Shown here: positions 23,579 through 33,489 of the stretch, piece after piece
Numbering within the stretch: position 1 is the stretch's first letter
Layout of the letters: every line of letters begins with the position of its first letter
NCBI GenBank assembly: GCA_028641055.1
Contig: CM054060.1
Location: forward strand, 301,124,009-301,188,008
Reading direction: 5' to 3'
Length of the DNA stretch: 64,000 bases
From: Alopecurus myosuroides
Lineage: Eukaryota > Streptophyta > Magnoliopsida > Poales > Poaceae
Notes under the pieces: generated by a model
The model's input: only the letters and a program-made list of their open reading frames with translations
What the model was told of the DNA's origin: nothing
Databases searched by the model: none
Position numbers and translations under genes: made by a program

Positions 23579-24235
23579 TTATTTTTATAAAGGGAAATTT
23601 ATTAATATCAGAATGATACAACATACACCGAGCCTCTGTAACAACATGATGTCAAGAGCCAGTCAAGATATGGGGATGCACATAGACAAAAGAAATAAAA
23701 ATTAAAAATTAAAAAGAAAAGACACGAGCAAAAGTCATGTCAAAGTGATCAACCGAACGCTGCAGCAAACCTCAAGATCAACCATCAACTTTGGCAACAC
23801 TGGACTACGAAAAATGTTCTCCGAATACGACGCCTCCAAAAAGGGTACGACGCATGAGCACCACTGTCGCTTGATCCAACCACCAAAGCAAGATTATCAG
23901 TTTTCACCTCGGAGAGAAGTCCGAGCAATCTCCAAGCAATGCCTCCAACAAGGAACGATGTGTACACATCGCCATTGTGATGTACAACCAATTTAGGTCA
24001 GACCTAGAGTTTTCACCCCAGAACTCGAGACCTGATGCGCAGAAAGTATCACCAAACCGAATTTACCATGTGCTTCCCACCCTCGCTTGCTAAGCTGACA
24101 CAATCATACCTCCAAGTCTTGGCAATGCTACTCAGGAAAGACATGTCCGTGCTAGCGCCCACATTTCTGCAATACTACATTTGCACAGATTGTCATGTAC
24201 ATTCTATGGAGGCATGATTTGGAAACTCCAATGCT
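23579..24235 (-). mobile_element. LINE-like fragment, minus orientation
   Basis: Read on the minus strand the segment ends with the pattern …ATTCTGATATTAATAAATTTCCCTTTATAAAAA, the usual 3' end of a grass LINE (AATAAATTTCCC plus a short A run). The remainder (GCCTCCAAC, TTTTCACC blocks near 23900-24030) resembles non-LTR untranslated sequence. No coding frame is convincing. It replaces about 220 bp of the duplicated GDSL upstream sequence that is present at 51066-51284, so insertion was accompanied by a deletion. Confidence 0.5.
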
Positions 24236-24620
24236 ATCCATGGTGCTCATCCATCGGCATCGTCTTCCCTACAACTTGATCCATGGAATCTTCGGACCGT
24301 CGGCGATCGATCCCATCCGGACTCGCCGCTGTGTGTCTGGCTTTAATGGAGATTGGAGAAGCCAAGCCATTGGATTCGCCGAGGTCTGACTTACCTTACC
24401 GTGAATCCGAATATGTTAAACTAATCATTTCCAGCACTAGGTTACTCCAAGCATGTGGACGGTTGCTGTCGGTAGCCGGTGAAAGACGTCGTGGCGGTTG
24501 GGTTTGTGATAGTCAGCGATCACAGACTGGCAAGCTCAATCGTAGCGATTGGGCTTGTGATATCCTCCCTCCATCCCGAGCAAATAAGAGATCGCACGTG
24601 CATGGGAGAAACCAGAAGAC
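24236..24620 (+). repeat. Duplicated 5' flank of the GDSL gene
   Basis: Aligns with 51285-51707: GTGCTCATCCATCGGCATCG, GGTTGCTGTC…GCCGGTGAAAGA, and CCCGAGCAAATAAGAGATCGC are shared. The TATA-like TTATTATATATT of the complete gene (51633-51644) is not present here; the corresponding place reads GTGATATCCTCC (about 24557). The copy is therefore probably without its promoter as well as without most of the coding region. Confidence 0.75.
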
Positions 24621-24838
24621 ATGGCTTGGTCTCTTTTTAGGATGGCGATGGCGGTGGTTCTACTCGTAGTGGCGACGCAACCAGCTCGAGCGGATCCGGC
24701 GTGCTACACTCGGGTGTTCATCTTAGGGGATTCCCTGGTGGACACGCGCAACTACGGTTTCGTCTACCCCAACAAAACCAACGAGGCCATGCTCAACCTG
24801 CCCTACGGTCAGACCTACTTCAACAACGCCACCGGATG
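24621..24838 (+). pseudogene. Truncated GDSL esterase/lipase exon 1
   Basis: Homologous to exon 1 of the complete gene at 51708. ATG at 24621 opens a signal-peptide-like stretch (residues 1-25, with AVVLLVV), then CYTRVF, the block-I motif GDSL at about residues 37-40, and PYGQTYFNNATG. Homology ends abruptly at residue about 73, before the end of exon 1, and the frame runs on into unrelated sequence. Compared with the complete gene, the motif SFGDSLADTGN is changed to a form with ILGDSL and DTRN. No frameshift is seen, but exons 2-5, which carry the conserved Gly, Asn, Asp and His residues, are missing. It cannot encode an active hydrolase. Confidence 0.85.
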
Positions 24839-25120
24839 GGAGCCCCCACAGGGCAAGCAAGTAAGAAAGATAAACATAAACCCTAGACTCACTTTATACT
24901 TTATATAATTCAGTCTTTAGCCCTGATTGAGTGAGATTGCAGGAGTAGGGCGCCGCCATTGCCGCGACATACCGAACCTGCGTAAACTTGTGTCCCTGCT
25001 ACCGAAAACTTCCTTACGCTTCCACCCACGCTCTGCCACATGGATTATGGCACCCCTTAGCATGAACCAAACTATGAACACTCAAGGTCTTCATAAGTTT
25101 CATTTCACAACTGTTAGCCC
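24839..25120. other. Unassigned stretch
   Basis: About 280 bp between the truncated exon and a GC-rich LINE-like segment. CAAGTAAGAAAG at about 24857 is donor-like, but no exon partner is recognisable. I find no coding or structural signal. Confidence 0.25.
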
Positions 25121-25262
25121 CCCCGTGCTTCTCCTATCGAGCAGCCCGGGCGGAACCCTAGGCGCCCGTCCCAGCCGCCACCAACCTTGCTTCCTCCCCC
25201 TAACACTGCCAGAGGGCAACACTGGGCAAAGCCCGCGTGGTTTCGATGGCGGTGGGGCGTCC
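25121..25262 (+). mobile_element. LINE-like element B1, left piece (split by element D)
   Basis: GC-rich sequence (CCCCCCCGTGCTTCTCC, GGCGGAACCCTAGGCGCCCG) typical of LINE 5' regions. It ends with CGTCC at 25258-25262, which is repeated with one change as TGTCC at 49828-49832 on the other side of element D. The right piece (49828-50838) ends in a LINE-type tail. I therefore treat the two as one element divided by D; the identity of the left piece is inferred. Confidence 0.45.
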
Positions 25263-26872
25263 TGATGGTGCAGGAGTTTGCACTCATTGGGAGACCCCAA
25301 GAGGAAGGTATGAAGAGCACAAGAACAAGTTTCCCTAAGAAAGAAACCAAGTTTGAATCGACCAGTAGGAGAAAGAAATCACTTCTGAAGGTTGAAGACA
25401 AATGATGTTGGCAGGGCGACTACCGGTTCAGCAACAACGTGGAACCTACACAACACAATCAAATTACTTTGCCCCAAGGAAGCAGTGAGGTTGTCAATCT
25501 CACCGGTTTTGCTGAAACAAAGGATTAGACATATAGTGTGGAAAACAATATTTTTTGCAGTAATGAACAGAGAACAGCGATGGCAATAAGAATATAGTAA
25601 TTGCAGTGTGAAAACAACGGTTGAAGTGGTTGCATTATCAATGTAAGGAAATATACTGGGGTCCACAGTTCACTAGTGGTGTCTCTCCATAAAATATAGT
25701 AATATGATGGGTAAACAAATTACAGCTGGGCAATTGACATATATAAAGGGTGCACCGTAGTGCATATGCATGACATGATTATTACTATGTGATTCATGTG
25801 GGAATTACAACAAGATTCATAGACCGTTATCCAACTGCATCTATGACTAATAATCCACCCTTGGAGCGTCATCCAATCAAATGTCGGGTATTAAGTTGCA
25901 AGCAACATATAATTGAATTAAGCAAAGTGTGTAATGTAAACATCGTTGTTTTCTACCTAATGGAAATAGCATATTTCCCACCCGTTACGTTTATGTCACT
26001 CCGGCGTGAGTAAAAGGGAGGCATGAAACCACTATCTAGCATAAATACCCCCTCTTGGAGTTACAAGCATCAACTTGGCCAGAGAATCTACTAGTAACGG
26101 AGAGCATGCAAGATCATAAATAACATAAACATGATAGAACATGATAGATTGATAATCATTGGACATAGCATTCATTATTCATTGGATCCTAGGAAACACA
26201 ACATGTAGCATTACAATAAGATGATCTTGATCATGTTAGGCAGTTCACAAGATCTAAACATGAGGCATAAAGAGGAGAGAACAACCATCTCGCTATTGCT
26301 ATTGACCCGTAGTCCAAGGATGAACTACTCACACATCACTCCGAAGGCAGGCATGGTGAGGTAGATCCCTCCGGTGATGAATTCCCCTCCCGGTAGGGTG
26401 CCGAGGAGAGCTCCATAACCCTCCCGAACTAGGGTTGACGATGACGGCAGCTACGGATCTTTCTGGTGGAAAAGGCTTGGGTTTTTAGGCTTAACCCGAG
26501 GAGGAGCTCAAATAGGCGAGAGGGCAACGTCGGTGCGTGGCCAGGGGCCCATACCACCAGCTAGCGCGGCCAGGGGCGCCGCCCTATGGTGTGGGGCCTC
26601 CAGGGCCCCCTCCGGGTCCCCTCCGGACTCCATGTACGTGACACATTTCTAAGACTCTGGGACTTCGTTTCGTCCAATTCCGAGAATATTTCTAGAACAA
26701 AATTTGTGAAACCAAAAACAACAGAAAACATGAACTGGCTATGTAGCATCTTGTCAATAGGTTAGTCCCAGAAAATCCATAAAAATGACATAAAGTGTAT
26801 AGGAAACATGTGGCATATGACATGAAAATAACATGGAACGTCATAAATTATGGATACGTTTATGACGTGTCA
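25263..26872 (-). repeat. Element D 3' LTR (left copy)
   Basis: 1610 bp, TG…CA ends intact. It includes the blocks TTGGGAGACCCCAAGAGGAAGG, ACTTTGCCCCAAGGAAGCAGTGAGG, CACAGTTCACTAGTGGTGTCTC and the terminal GGATACGTTTATGACGTGTCA. It is followed by CATCCCCAAGATTAG (26874-26888), whose complement is the polypurine tract. Frames within it are not genes. Confidence 0.87.
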
Positions 26873-27507
26873 ACATCCCCAAGATTAGTTCCTACTCTTC
26901 CTCGAGTAGGTAAAACAATAAAAACAAATAATTTTTGAGGTGACATGCTACCAACATAAACTTAATCATCTAAATTGTAAAAGCATATGTAGGCTAAGAT
27001 CATAGTACTTTAAACACATGCATGATAGATATAATTCTAACAATGAAACTTAGCAATCACCTTGCATCATGAAAAGTAACACAAATAAAAGATCATGAAT
27101 AATAATGCACTTCAAAGTTATACGTTTGTTTTGCGCATAAAGAAAACATAGCAAAGTGATATTTCGCTTGTCCTTAAGAGTAGGCAAACCATAAATGCCA
27201 GGACACCTTCAAAATTCAAGTGGATGACTAGAACAAATAATTTGAGAGCAAATAATAACACATCATTAATCAATCAATAATAATCTTTAGGACTGAAGCA
27301 CATTAATCTCAGAATGGAAACTATGCTCTCTCAGTTGTGCATAAAGTTAGAAGATGGAGACTCAACATAAAAGTAAAATAAAGACCCTTCGCAGAGGGAA
27401 GCAGGGATTAACTCATGTGCTAGAGCATTTTATTTTATTAAACAGAGGTACTGAAAAACATTTTTTAGAGAGGTGTATGAAAGTGTATTTGCATTTGATC
27501 TCTCATG
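26873..27507 (-). mobile_element. Element D interior, 3' piece
   Basis: Matches element A at 4197-4571 block by block: CTACTC…CGAGTAGG, ACATGCTACCAACATAAACTT, GCATAAAGTTAGAAGATGGAGACT, TTAAACAGAGGTA…TTTAGAGAGGTGTATG. It contains about 230 bp more than A (27000-27270). Homology to A stops at about 27478; 28 further bases of uncertain origin precede the LTR of element F. No coding frame. Confidence 0.7.
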
Positions 27508-28160
27508 TGTTTTGGAGTTGATAACAACACGATTAAGTTTCTAACAGTGCGTTTAAGTTATTTCAGGAAATATCATCTCGACGCAAAAAGGAAGAGTGAA
27601 AAATGCCAAAGCCACCAAAATCAACTATGTTCAGTGGTAGTATCGGATACTCCAGCTGTAGTATCGCTCCTTCCGCAAGCGGTAGTACCACCAATATGAA
27701 ATTGGATTATGTTTGCAGCGGTACTTCAGCGGTACTAGTCCAGTAGTAATGCTGGGACTTAGTCGATTGAGGAGCAACACTTCCCACGGCGATAGTACCG
27801 CTACCGCCAGCGGTAGTACCGCTCCTTCCAGGAAGCGGAAGTACCGCTGGCTGTACCGTTCAAAATACCACCAGGGGAGTTTTGCTCACAGTAACCTTTA
27901 CGGTACTAGAGCGGTAGTGCCCTAGTACTACCACCAGCCACTTCGAGTTATTTCGAATTCGTGGCCAGCGGTAGTGCCAGTGGGCCTAGCGGTAGAAACC
28001 GCCGCTGGAAGTACTGCAGTACTTCCGCGGTAGTACCGCCCGCGTCCTTTAGCTGGGACCTCTCAAGTACCGCTCTGGTGGACAGCCAGCGGTAGTACCG
28101 CTGACCCCAGCGGTAGTACCGCCAGGCGTAAAAAGGGTCAAACGGCTAGTTGTAGGGAGG

Positions 28161-28176
28161 GGGCTATAAATAGCCC
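28161..28176 (+). promoter_or_regulatory. TATA box of element F LTR
   Basis: GGGCTATAAATAGCCC holds a consensus TATA box in an interrupted palindrome, followed within about 30 bases by a CT-rich segment (CCCTTCTTCTCC) where plant LTR transcription would start. This is the clearest core promoter in the middle of the window. It would drive only the truncated F remnant. Confidence 0.6.
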
Positions 28177-28432
28177 ATCCCTTCTTCTCCAAAGGGTTGC
28201 TCGAACCAGCATTGAAGACAAGCATTTATTGAGCCTCCAAAATCTAGATTTCTCCCAATCCCTCCACCCAAACTCGTTGATACTTGGAGGATTGAAGGAG
28301 AAGACCCCGATCTACATTTATACCGAGTTGTTCTTCATTTCCCTCTCATTCTCTAGAGGGATCTAGTCTAGGGTTTCCTTGTGGAGAACCTAGACTCCAT
28401 TGCTACACTTGTTGGTGATTGGCGATTGTTGG

Positions 28433-29031
28433 CAGGGGCGGAGCTAGACTAATTCATGGGTATGCAATGAATACCCAATATTTTTTGTGAGAATAAATCT
28501 ATATATAAGCTTATATACATATGTATAATATGTATATGTGTATTGGTAGCTTTTTTACCTATAGAACACACACAAAATGGAAGGGAACAGACCTACACCA
28601 TCGCTCCCACGTCCCAGACTCTCTAATTGTTCTTAACCGCACGTTTGGATGCTTACACAGTTACGCGTTCCAGATTATTTGAGGAAAAGGCAAGCTTAGG
28701 TGCCTACAATGGGTGTTGCCCTGTTCTCGTTTCTTCCTTATTCGCTCCGGACGCGAGGTAACGGGAAGGGAATTGTATTCAAAAGAATTTCCGCATCAAC
28801 TTTTAAATGTATATTGTTGATATTAGGAGTGGCATATGGAAAGCTAAATTATCAGTTTTTTCTTGCAGTACTGAATAATGGATACCTTTTTGTAGGGATA
28901 GAAATATTATTATGACTCTGAATAACTTGTTTCATTGATGGTAGTGTGGACTTTAGTATCCTATATTGTTGTGTTGACAATTATTTCGGTAACTTCCCAT
29001 ACCCAACACAAAAATCCTGCCTCCTCCACTA
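28433..29031. mobile_element. hAT-like non-autonomous DNA transposon
   Basis: The left end CAGGGGCGGAGCTAG is the typical hAT terminus of plants. The right end, read on the other strand, is TAGTGGAGGAGGCAG, matching 10 of 15 bases. The flanks ATTGTTGG (28425-28432) and ACTGTTGG (29032-29039) form an 8-bp target duplication with one mismatch, as expected for hAT. The interior is AT-rich and has no transposase frame; the 71-codon frame at 28700-28915 has no motif. It must have been mobilised in trans. Confidence 0.75.
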
Positions 29032-29475
29032 ACTGTTGGGAGCCCCCAATTTTGTTGTGGGTGTGTGCCCCAAGATTGTTTGTAAAGGATTCGATTCCCG
29101 CCTCAAAGGGGGTCAATAGTGGAAGGTGGACCAGGCCTTTGTGGTGAGGTTCATTAGGGAATAGGGTGAGGCCTTTGTGGCGTTGAGTAGGCCTTCATGG
29201 CGAGCTCACAGCCCTCCAACGAGACGTACTCCCTTAACAAGGAGGAACTCGGGAATACATCGTGTCTCCGTGTGCTTCATATCGGTTACCTCTTTCCCTT
29301 CCTCCTTTACTTGTGCTTGTATTTTGTGTGTGCTTGTTCTTGTCATATAGGTAAATTCACCATAGTTGCATTATCTATAGAATTTACCTTTGTGTCAAGC
29401 CTAATCTTGAAGAAAAATTAAAATTGGTCGTAGCACCTATTCACCCCCTCTAGGTGCCCTTACTATCCGTCCAAT

Positions 29476-29486
29476 TGGTATCAGAG
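29476..29486 (+). other. Primer binding site of element F, initiator tRNA-Met type
   Basis: TGGTATCAGAG located two bases after the LTR end CCGTCCA. The context (AATTGGTATCAGAG) is a standard plant LTR-retrotransposon arrangement and confirms + orientation. Confidence 0.9.
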
Positions 29487-29527
29487 TCTCGACTCTTTTA
29501 TCGGGCTTAACCGCCTAAGAGTTTAGT

Positions 29528-29641
29528 ATGGCTGATGTTCCGGATGTCGTCGGTTCCGTGGCGAGTGTCTCGATGGATGATCTCAATGAGTTGAAAAATT
29601 CATTGACCTCATCCATGGAGAGAAAAATAAATGAATTGTGA
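29528..29641 (+). pseudogene. Start of element F gag, truncated
   Basis: ATG at 29528 follows the PBS at the expected distance. The 37-residue reading (beginning MADVPDVVGS, then DDLNELKNSLTSSMERK) ends in a TGA at 29639-29641. The frame after the stop continues gag-like to about 29700 (LMLQSMETCANQ). After about 29700-29750 the sequence changes to the interior of a different, minus-strand element, so capsid, nucleocapsid and pol are all missing. Confidence 0.55.
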
Positions 29642-29749
29642 ACTCTCATGTTGCAATCCATGGAGACGTGTGCTAACCAAAAGAGTGTAGCTCCAGTGGG
29701 GTGTTCATCACATCCCCAAGCTTATGGATTTCACCATTCTTGGATGTCT

Positions 29750-32056
29750 TGAGGCGCAGCTCCTCTATTCCCTGTGAAAAAAAACTTCACAAAACATGTT
29801 TCTCCCATTCTTTTTCTGTGGGGTGAGATTAGCAAGGACAAACAAATCACATGCTTGCTGTGCAAAATTCCAAATCAAATGCTCAAGTAGATAGAAAATA
29901 AGATTCATTATGTTTTATGTTCACTCTCTTGCTTGAAAGAATCATGGAAATTCGATTCCCAAGCCCAAGGAGTGCATAAAACAAAAGAAGGCAGAATCTG
30001 TCCAGAAAAGCAACAGCAGCAAAACGAACTTTTTTCCCTAAGCTAGACTCTTCAAACAATTAAGACAATTTTTGTGCTTACAGAGGACAAAAATTTGCAG
30101 AACATACTAAAAAATTAGCTGAATCCGACATACTAATAAAAAACGTAAAATCATACGGTGAGCAGACTCGTGCTGAAACAGAAATTTCATGCACTAGGAT
30201 AGCAACTTATAAGTCCAAATGGGTTTGACTTGACTCTTTATTGAAAACTCCAGAATTAAAACAACAAAAACTAATCTCTTGAGACAAGAGGACACTAGGA
30301 AAATCCAAACAAAAACAACCGGGTTGCCTCCCGTATAGCACTTTCTTTATAGCCGTATACCTAGGCTTTACTTACTTAACATCATGATGGTTGGAGTGAG
30401 GTGGCTCGGCATCCCCAAGCTTGGATTCTTGTACTTATTTGATACATTTAGGTTGAGCCCAGGGGTACATCCCCAAGCTTGATTGGTTGTCCCTCTTGAT
30501 CTTTGTTCATCTCACTCAACTCTTCCTCCTGAAAAATTCTTCTTACACAAATCTCAACATAAAACTTGATTAGAGGGGTTAGTGCCTCCATAAATAAAAT
30601 CCACATAGGTACAGCAAAGACACATCATGAGTTGATTATAAATATTAACTACTGTTACTACAGTTGTGCATTGCTCCTTGATCAAAAGAACCACACAAAA
30701 CACAAGTAATGAGAGGAATGCAAAATAAAGACATAATCTGCCAAAAACTGAACAGCCCGTAAAGAGTGAATTTTTAGAGGCACTTAAGTTGCTCAAATCA
30801 GAAAACTTAAAACTAATGAAATATGTAGTGATAACTAAATATTTCTTTTGTAAATTACCAGGTCAAAATTCCACTTTTGTGATTTTAAACATTTTTCGCA
30901 GTGAAGTTCAGGAATCTGTTTTCTTGACAGCTAATTACTATTGTTTAATCCTATCTCTCATATAAGATTATTCTTGCCATTTAAGATGAGAAATAAGACA
31001 GAAATGTGAATTTACAGTAGTGAACTAATATTTTTATTGTTTTTAGCTTTGTAAAACGTTTTAATGATAGATACTTTGCAATGGTTTCATTGGCATGAAC
31101 AACACATGTTCAAGGTCGACCCCAACTTCTCCATTACTCATCCTTCTCATTTACTTTCCCAAATTTTTTATAAAATTAAAATCTTAAACTAAATGATACA
31201 TAACAGTAGGTAAAGGCATTTTACATGTTGTAAAGACATAAATACGTGCTCAAACCGAATAGGAAATTAAAGCATAAGGAACACACCAAAAAATATTAAA
31301 CAATTTATTTTTAAGTCTAACCCATTTCCTATGCATTGGCATTTTGTAATGAAACAAATAAAAGAAGCACATAATAGCAAGCATATAAAGGTAGTTCAAG
31401 TGCAACTTCAATACTTTCAGCATAAAGAGGGGAAACTTAATATTGTTGAAATATGTGTAACCATGTTTCCCTCTCTCATAATAATTTTCAGTAGCATCAT
31501 GAATAGATTCAACAATATGAATATCACATAAAACATTCTTATCATGAGCCACATGCATAAAAGAATCACTACTCTCCACATAAGTAAAATACTCATTAGT
31601 GATAGTGGGAGTTAAACATTCATAATTTTCATTGCAATCATCATATATAGGAGGCATAGTATCATCAAAGTGAATTTTCTCCTCCAAGCTTGGGGAACTA
31701 GAAATATCATGCTCACCAAAACCAACTTCCCCAAACTTAAAACTTTCCATAGAATCAGTAAGTATATCATTTTTATCCTCAATAGTAGAGGGACTACAAA
31801 TATCATATTCATCAAGACAAACTTCCCCAAGCTCAAGGTTTTCCTTAGCAATAAAGGTGTTGAAAGAATTAGTACTACCACAAATATGATTGTTGTGCAA
31901 ATAATTTTTCAATTTGTCCTCAAACACTTCATGTCCTAATTCAAGGTAGATATTATACAGTTCTAAAATTGTTTGGTTCTTTTCCATTTTTTTTTTGTAT
32001 TTTAGGTTTATATGTTAGTATGCAATGCAAACAAGAACAAAAGCTTAGCACAACGC
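29750..32056 (-). mobile_element. Element G interior (5' half only)
   Basis: AT-rich interior of a minus-strand LTR element related to A and D. Shared motifs are GGCATCCCCAAGCTT (30409-30424), TACATCCCCAAGCTT (about 30467), the block TTAGAGGGGTTAGTGCC near 30572, and the conserved acidic ORF at 31250-31987. It leads to a perfect tRNA-Asp-type PBS. The 3' part and 3' LTR are absent, and the left edge joins the gag remnant of F directly. This is evidence of deletion. Confidence 0.65.
31250..31987 (-). CDS. Conserved acidic ORF of element G (function unknown)
   Basis: 245 codons, ATG at 31987, about 70 bases from the PBS. The N-terminal 50 residues are mixed (MEKNQTILELYNIYLELGHE). Then come three repeats of an acidic Ser/Pro pattern (LGEVCLDEYDICSPSTIEDK, FGEVGFGEHDISSSPSLEEK, TMPPIYDDCNENYE), followed by SSDSFMHVAHDKN and a hydrophobic C-terminus. 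It is the better-preserved homologue of the ORF at 8692-9210. It takes the position of gag but has no zinc knuckle, protease or RT. The intact length suggests recent selection or a young copy. I do not recognise a domain. Confidence 0.6.
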   Translation of the reverse strand: MEKNQTILELYNIYLELGHEVFEDKLKNYLHNNHICGSTNSFNTFIAKENLELGEVCLDEYDICSPSTIEDKNDILTDSMESFKFGEVGFGEHDISSSPSLEEKIHFDDTMPPIYDDCNENYECLTPTITNEYFTYVESSDSFMHVAHDKNVLCDIHIVESIHDATENYYERGKHGYTYFNNIKFPLFMLKVLKLHLNYLYMLAIMCFFYLFHYKMPMHRKWVRLKNKLFNIFWCVPYALISYSV

Positions 32057-32074
32057 TCCCCGGCAACGGCGCCA
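32057..32074 (-). other. Primer binding site of element G, tRNA-Asp type
   Basis: TCCCCGGCAACGGCGCCA on the + strand equals the 3' 18 nt of plant tRNA-Asp including CCA, so the minus strand is a perfect primer site. It lies ten bases from the LTR start at 32085. Confidence 0.9.
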
Positions 32075-32084
32075 GAAAAGTGCT

Positions 32085-33489
32085 TGATGACTCCCAAGTG
32101 CAGGAGATCAATTGTAGTACCTTTCGATAAGTATTTGAGTGTCGAACCCACGAGGAGCTGAAGGTAAGCTATCTATTCTCTAAAGCCCTATAACCCTCTT
32201 ATATGGCTGTTTATGCAAAGAAATAAGTTTGACTAAAAGGAACTAACTAATTAAAAGCAAGTGACGTGGAGTGTGGTTTGTCTAGTAACTAGTGAAGCAA
32301 GTTTAAAATGCAAGTAATCCTAAAGCAAGTTTCTAATGAAAGTTTCTAAGCAAGTTTCACAAGTAGCAAGCAGCAAATATCTCAAGTATCTCAAGGGAGC
32401 AAGTGTTCTAGCAATAGGTGTTTTGTTCGTGTGGTTGTCACAATTAGTGAAGCACATGTTTTAGTCTTAGTTGTTTCTTATAGGAAGGAGCCATGAATAG
32501 GTATAGTCAAGTAAATGATCTACAACCCCTTATGATGGATCATGTGGCCAAGTAAATGACTGCACAAGATTGATTAAGACATAAAGTCCCACCATAGCCT
32601 TACGTTCTAAGGTCCCGTATATATACCCCCCAATAACTTAACTTTGTGGCTCGGTCTCAGGTTACTGTCACTCCCAAGTCACCACCACTCCATTATGCTA
32701 CCGGTGATCACCTTACATGCATTCCCCAACATATGCGTGCACTCATATATTGTACATAAAGACAATCATAGAAGATAACAAACTTGTATGACACCAATCA
32801 ACGAACTATTTCACCATTGCCAAGAACAATTCACTACTCAAACATAGACGGGGAGACACAATACATCAAGGGAATATAGTATTGTATCAAACATCGTGTT
32901 TGCCAAGAGATTACAGTGGAGAGATGGAGCTATGATGAACACGCCGGAGGGGGGTGGAGCCCTCCGGGGGTGATCCCGGCAGCGTTTCCCACCTCCGATC
33001 TTCTCCGGCGGCAGCCTTCTGTCTCTCTGTTTCGTGGTTTCGTCTCTCGGCGCCGCCTCCTTCTCGAAAAGGACAGGGGACCCTTTATATAGTCGTTTTT
33101 AGGTCACGAGACACTCGGGAGAAGAAAGATCGATGGCATTGGAGCCACGGGGGCAAAAAGGGGGCCCCACACGCGGCCAACGAATCTGGCCGCGTGGAGG
33201 GTCCTCTTTTCCATCTGGTTGGCATTTTGGCCCTCTACTTTGGCCCATGGTCTTCGTCTCGAAAATTCTCAACCGTGCTCTTTGGCCTTGCCCTTTTTGG
33301 AGTCCCGAAGCTCCCGAAAGTCTGAAACACTAAAAAGTACGTTTTCTGGAAAAACATGGTTAGAACCAAAAGAAGGGGGATTGTTCAGAAAATCCCCCAA
33401 ATCATTATAAAACATGAATATAAGTTGCTAATATGTAGGAAAAACAAGTAATAACATGCAAATTTCATGTATGCAGTTTACATGCATCA
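32085..33489 (-). repeat. Element G 5' LTR
   Basis: Starts TGATGACTCCCAAGTG and ends TACATGCATCA (about 1405 bp). It contains a GC-rich part at 32940-33330 with TATA-like CTTTATATAG near 33084. It differs in sequence from the LTRs of A and D. It abuts the LTR of element C at 33490, whose first ~64 bases are missing, so the G insertion or a later deletion removed them. The GC-rich frames at 32954-33410 lie inside the LTR. Confidence 0.75.

Larger units (their letters stand above)
27508..29473 (+). repeat. Element F 5' LTR with hAT insertion
   Basis: Starts TGTTTTGGAG and ends …CCGTCCA two bases before a PBS. The first 600 bases are rich in GCGGTAGTACCGC-type near-palindromes. A TATA box in GGGCTATAAATAGCCC (28161-28176) followed by a pyrimidine-rich start region is a good LTR promoter. 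The 599-bp insertion 28433-29031 splits a block that otherwise reads GATTGTTGGGAGCCCCCAAT. The matching 3' LTR is not in the window. Confidence 0.8.

Noticed and set aside
24621..24908. Short functional GDSL protein
   Set aside because: Homology ends at residue about 73 and the rest is unrelated; the residues needed with the nucleophile serine are missing.
32057..32074. tRNA-Asp gene
   Set aside because: Only the 3' 18 nt match; no D, anticodon or T arms upstream. It is a retrotransposon primer site beside an LTR.
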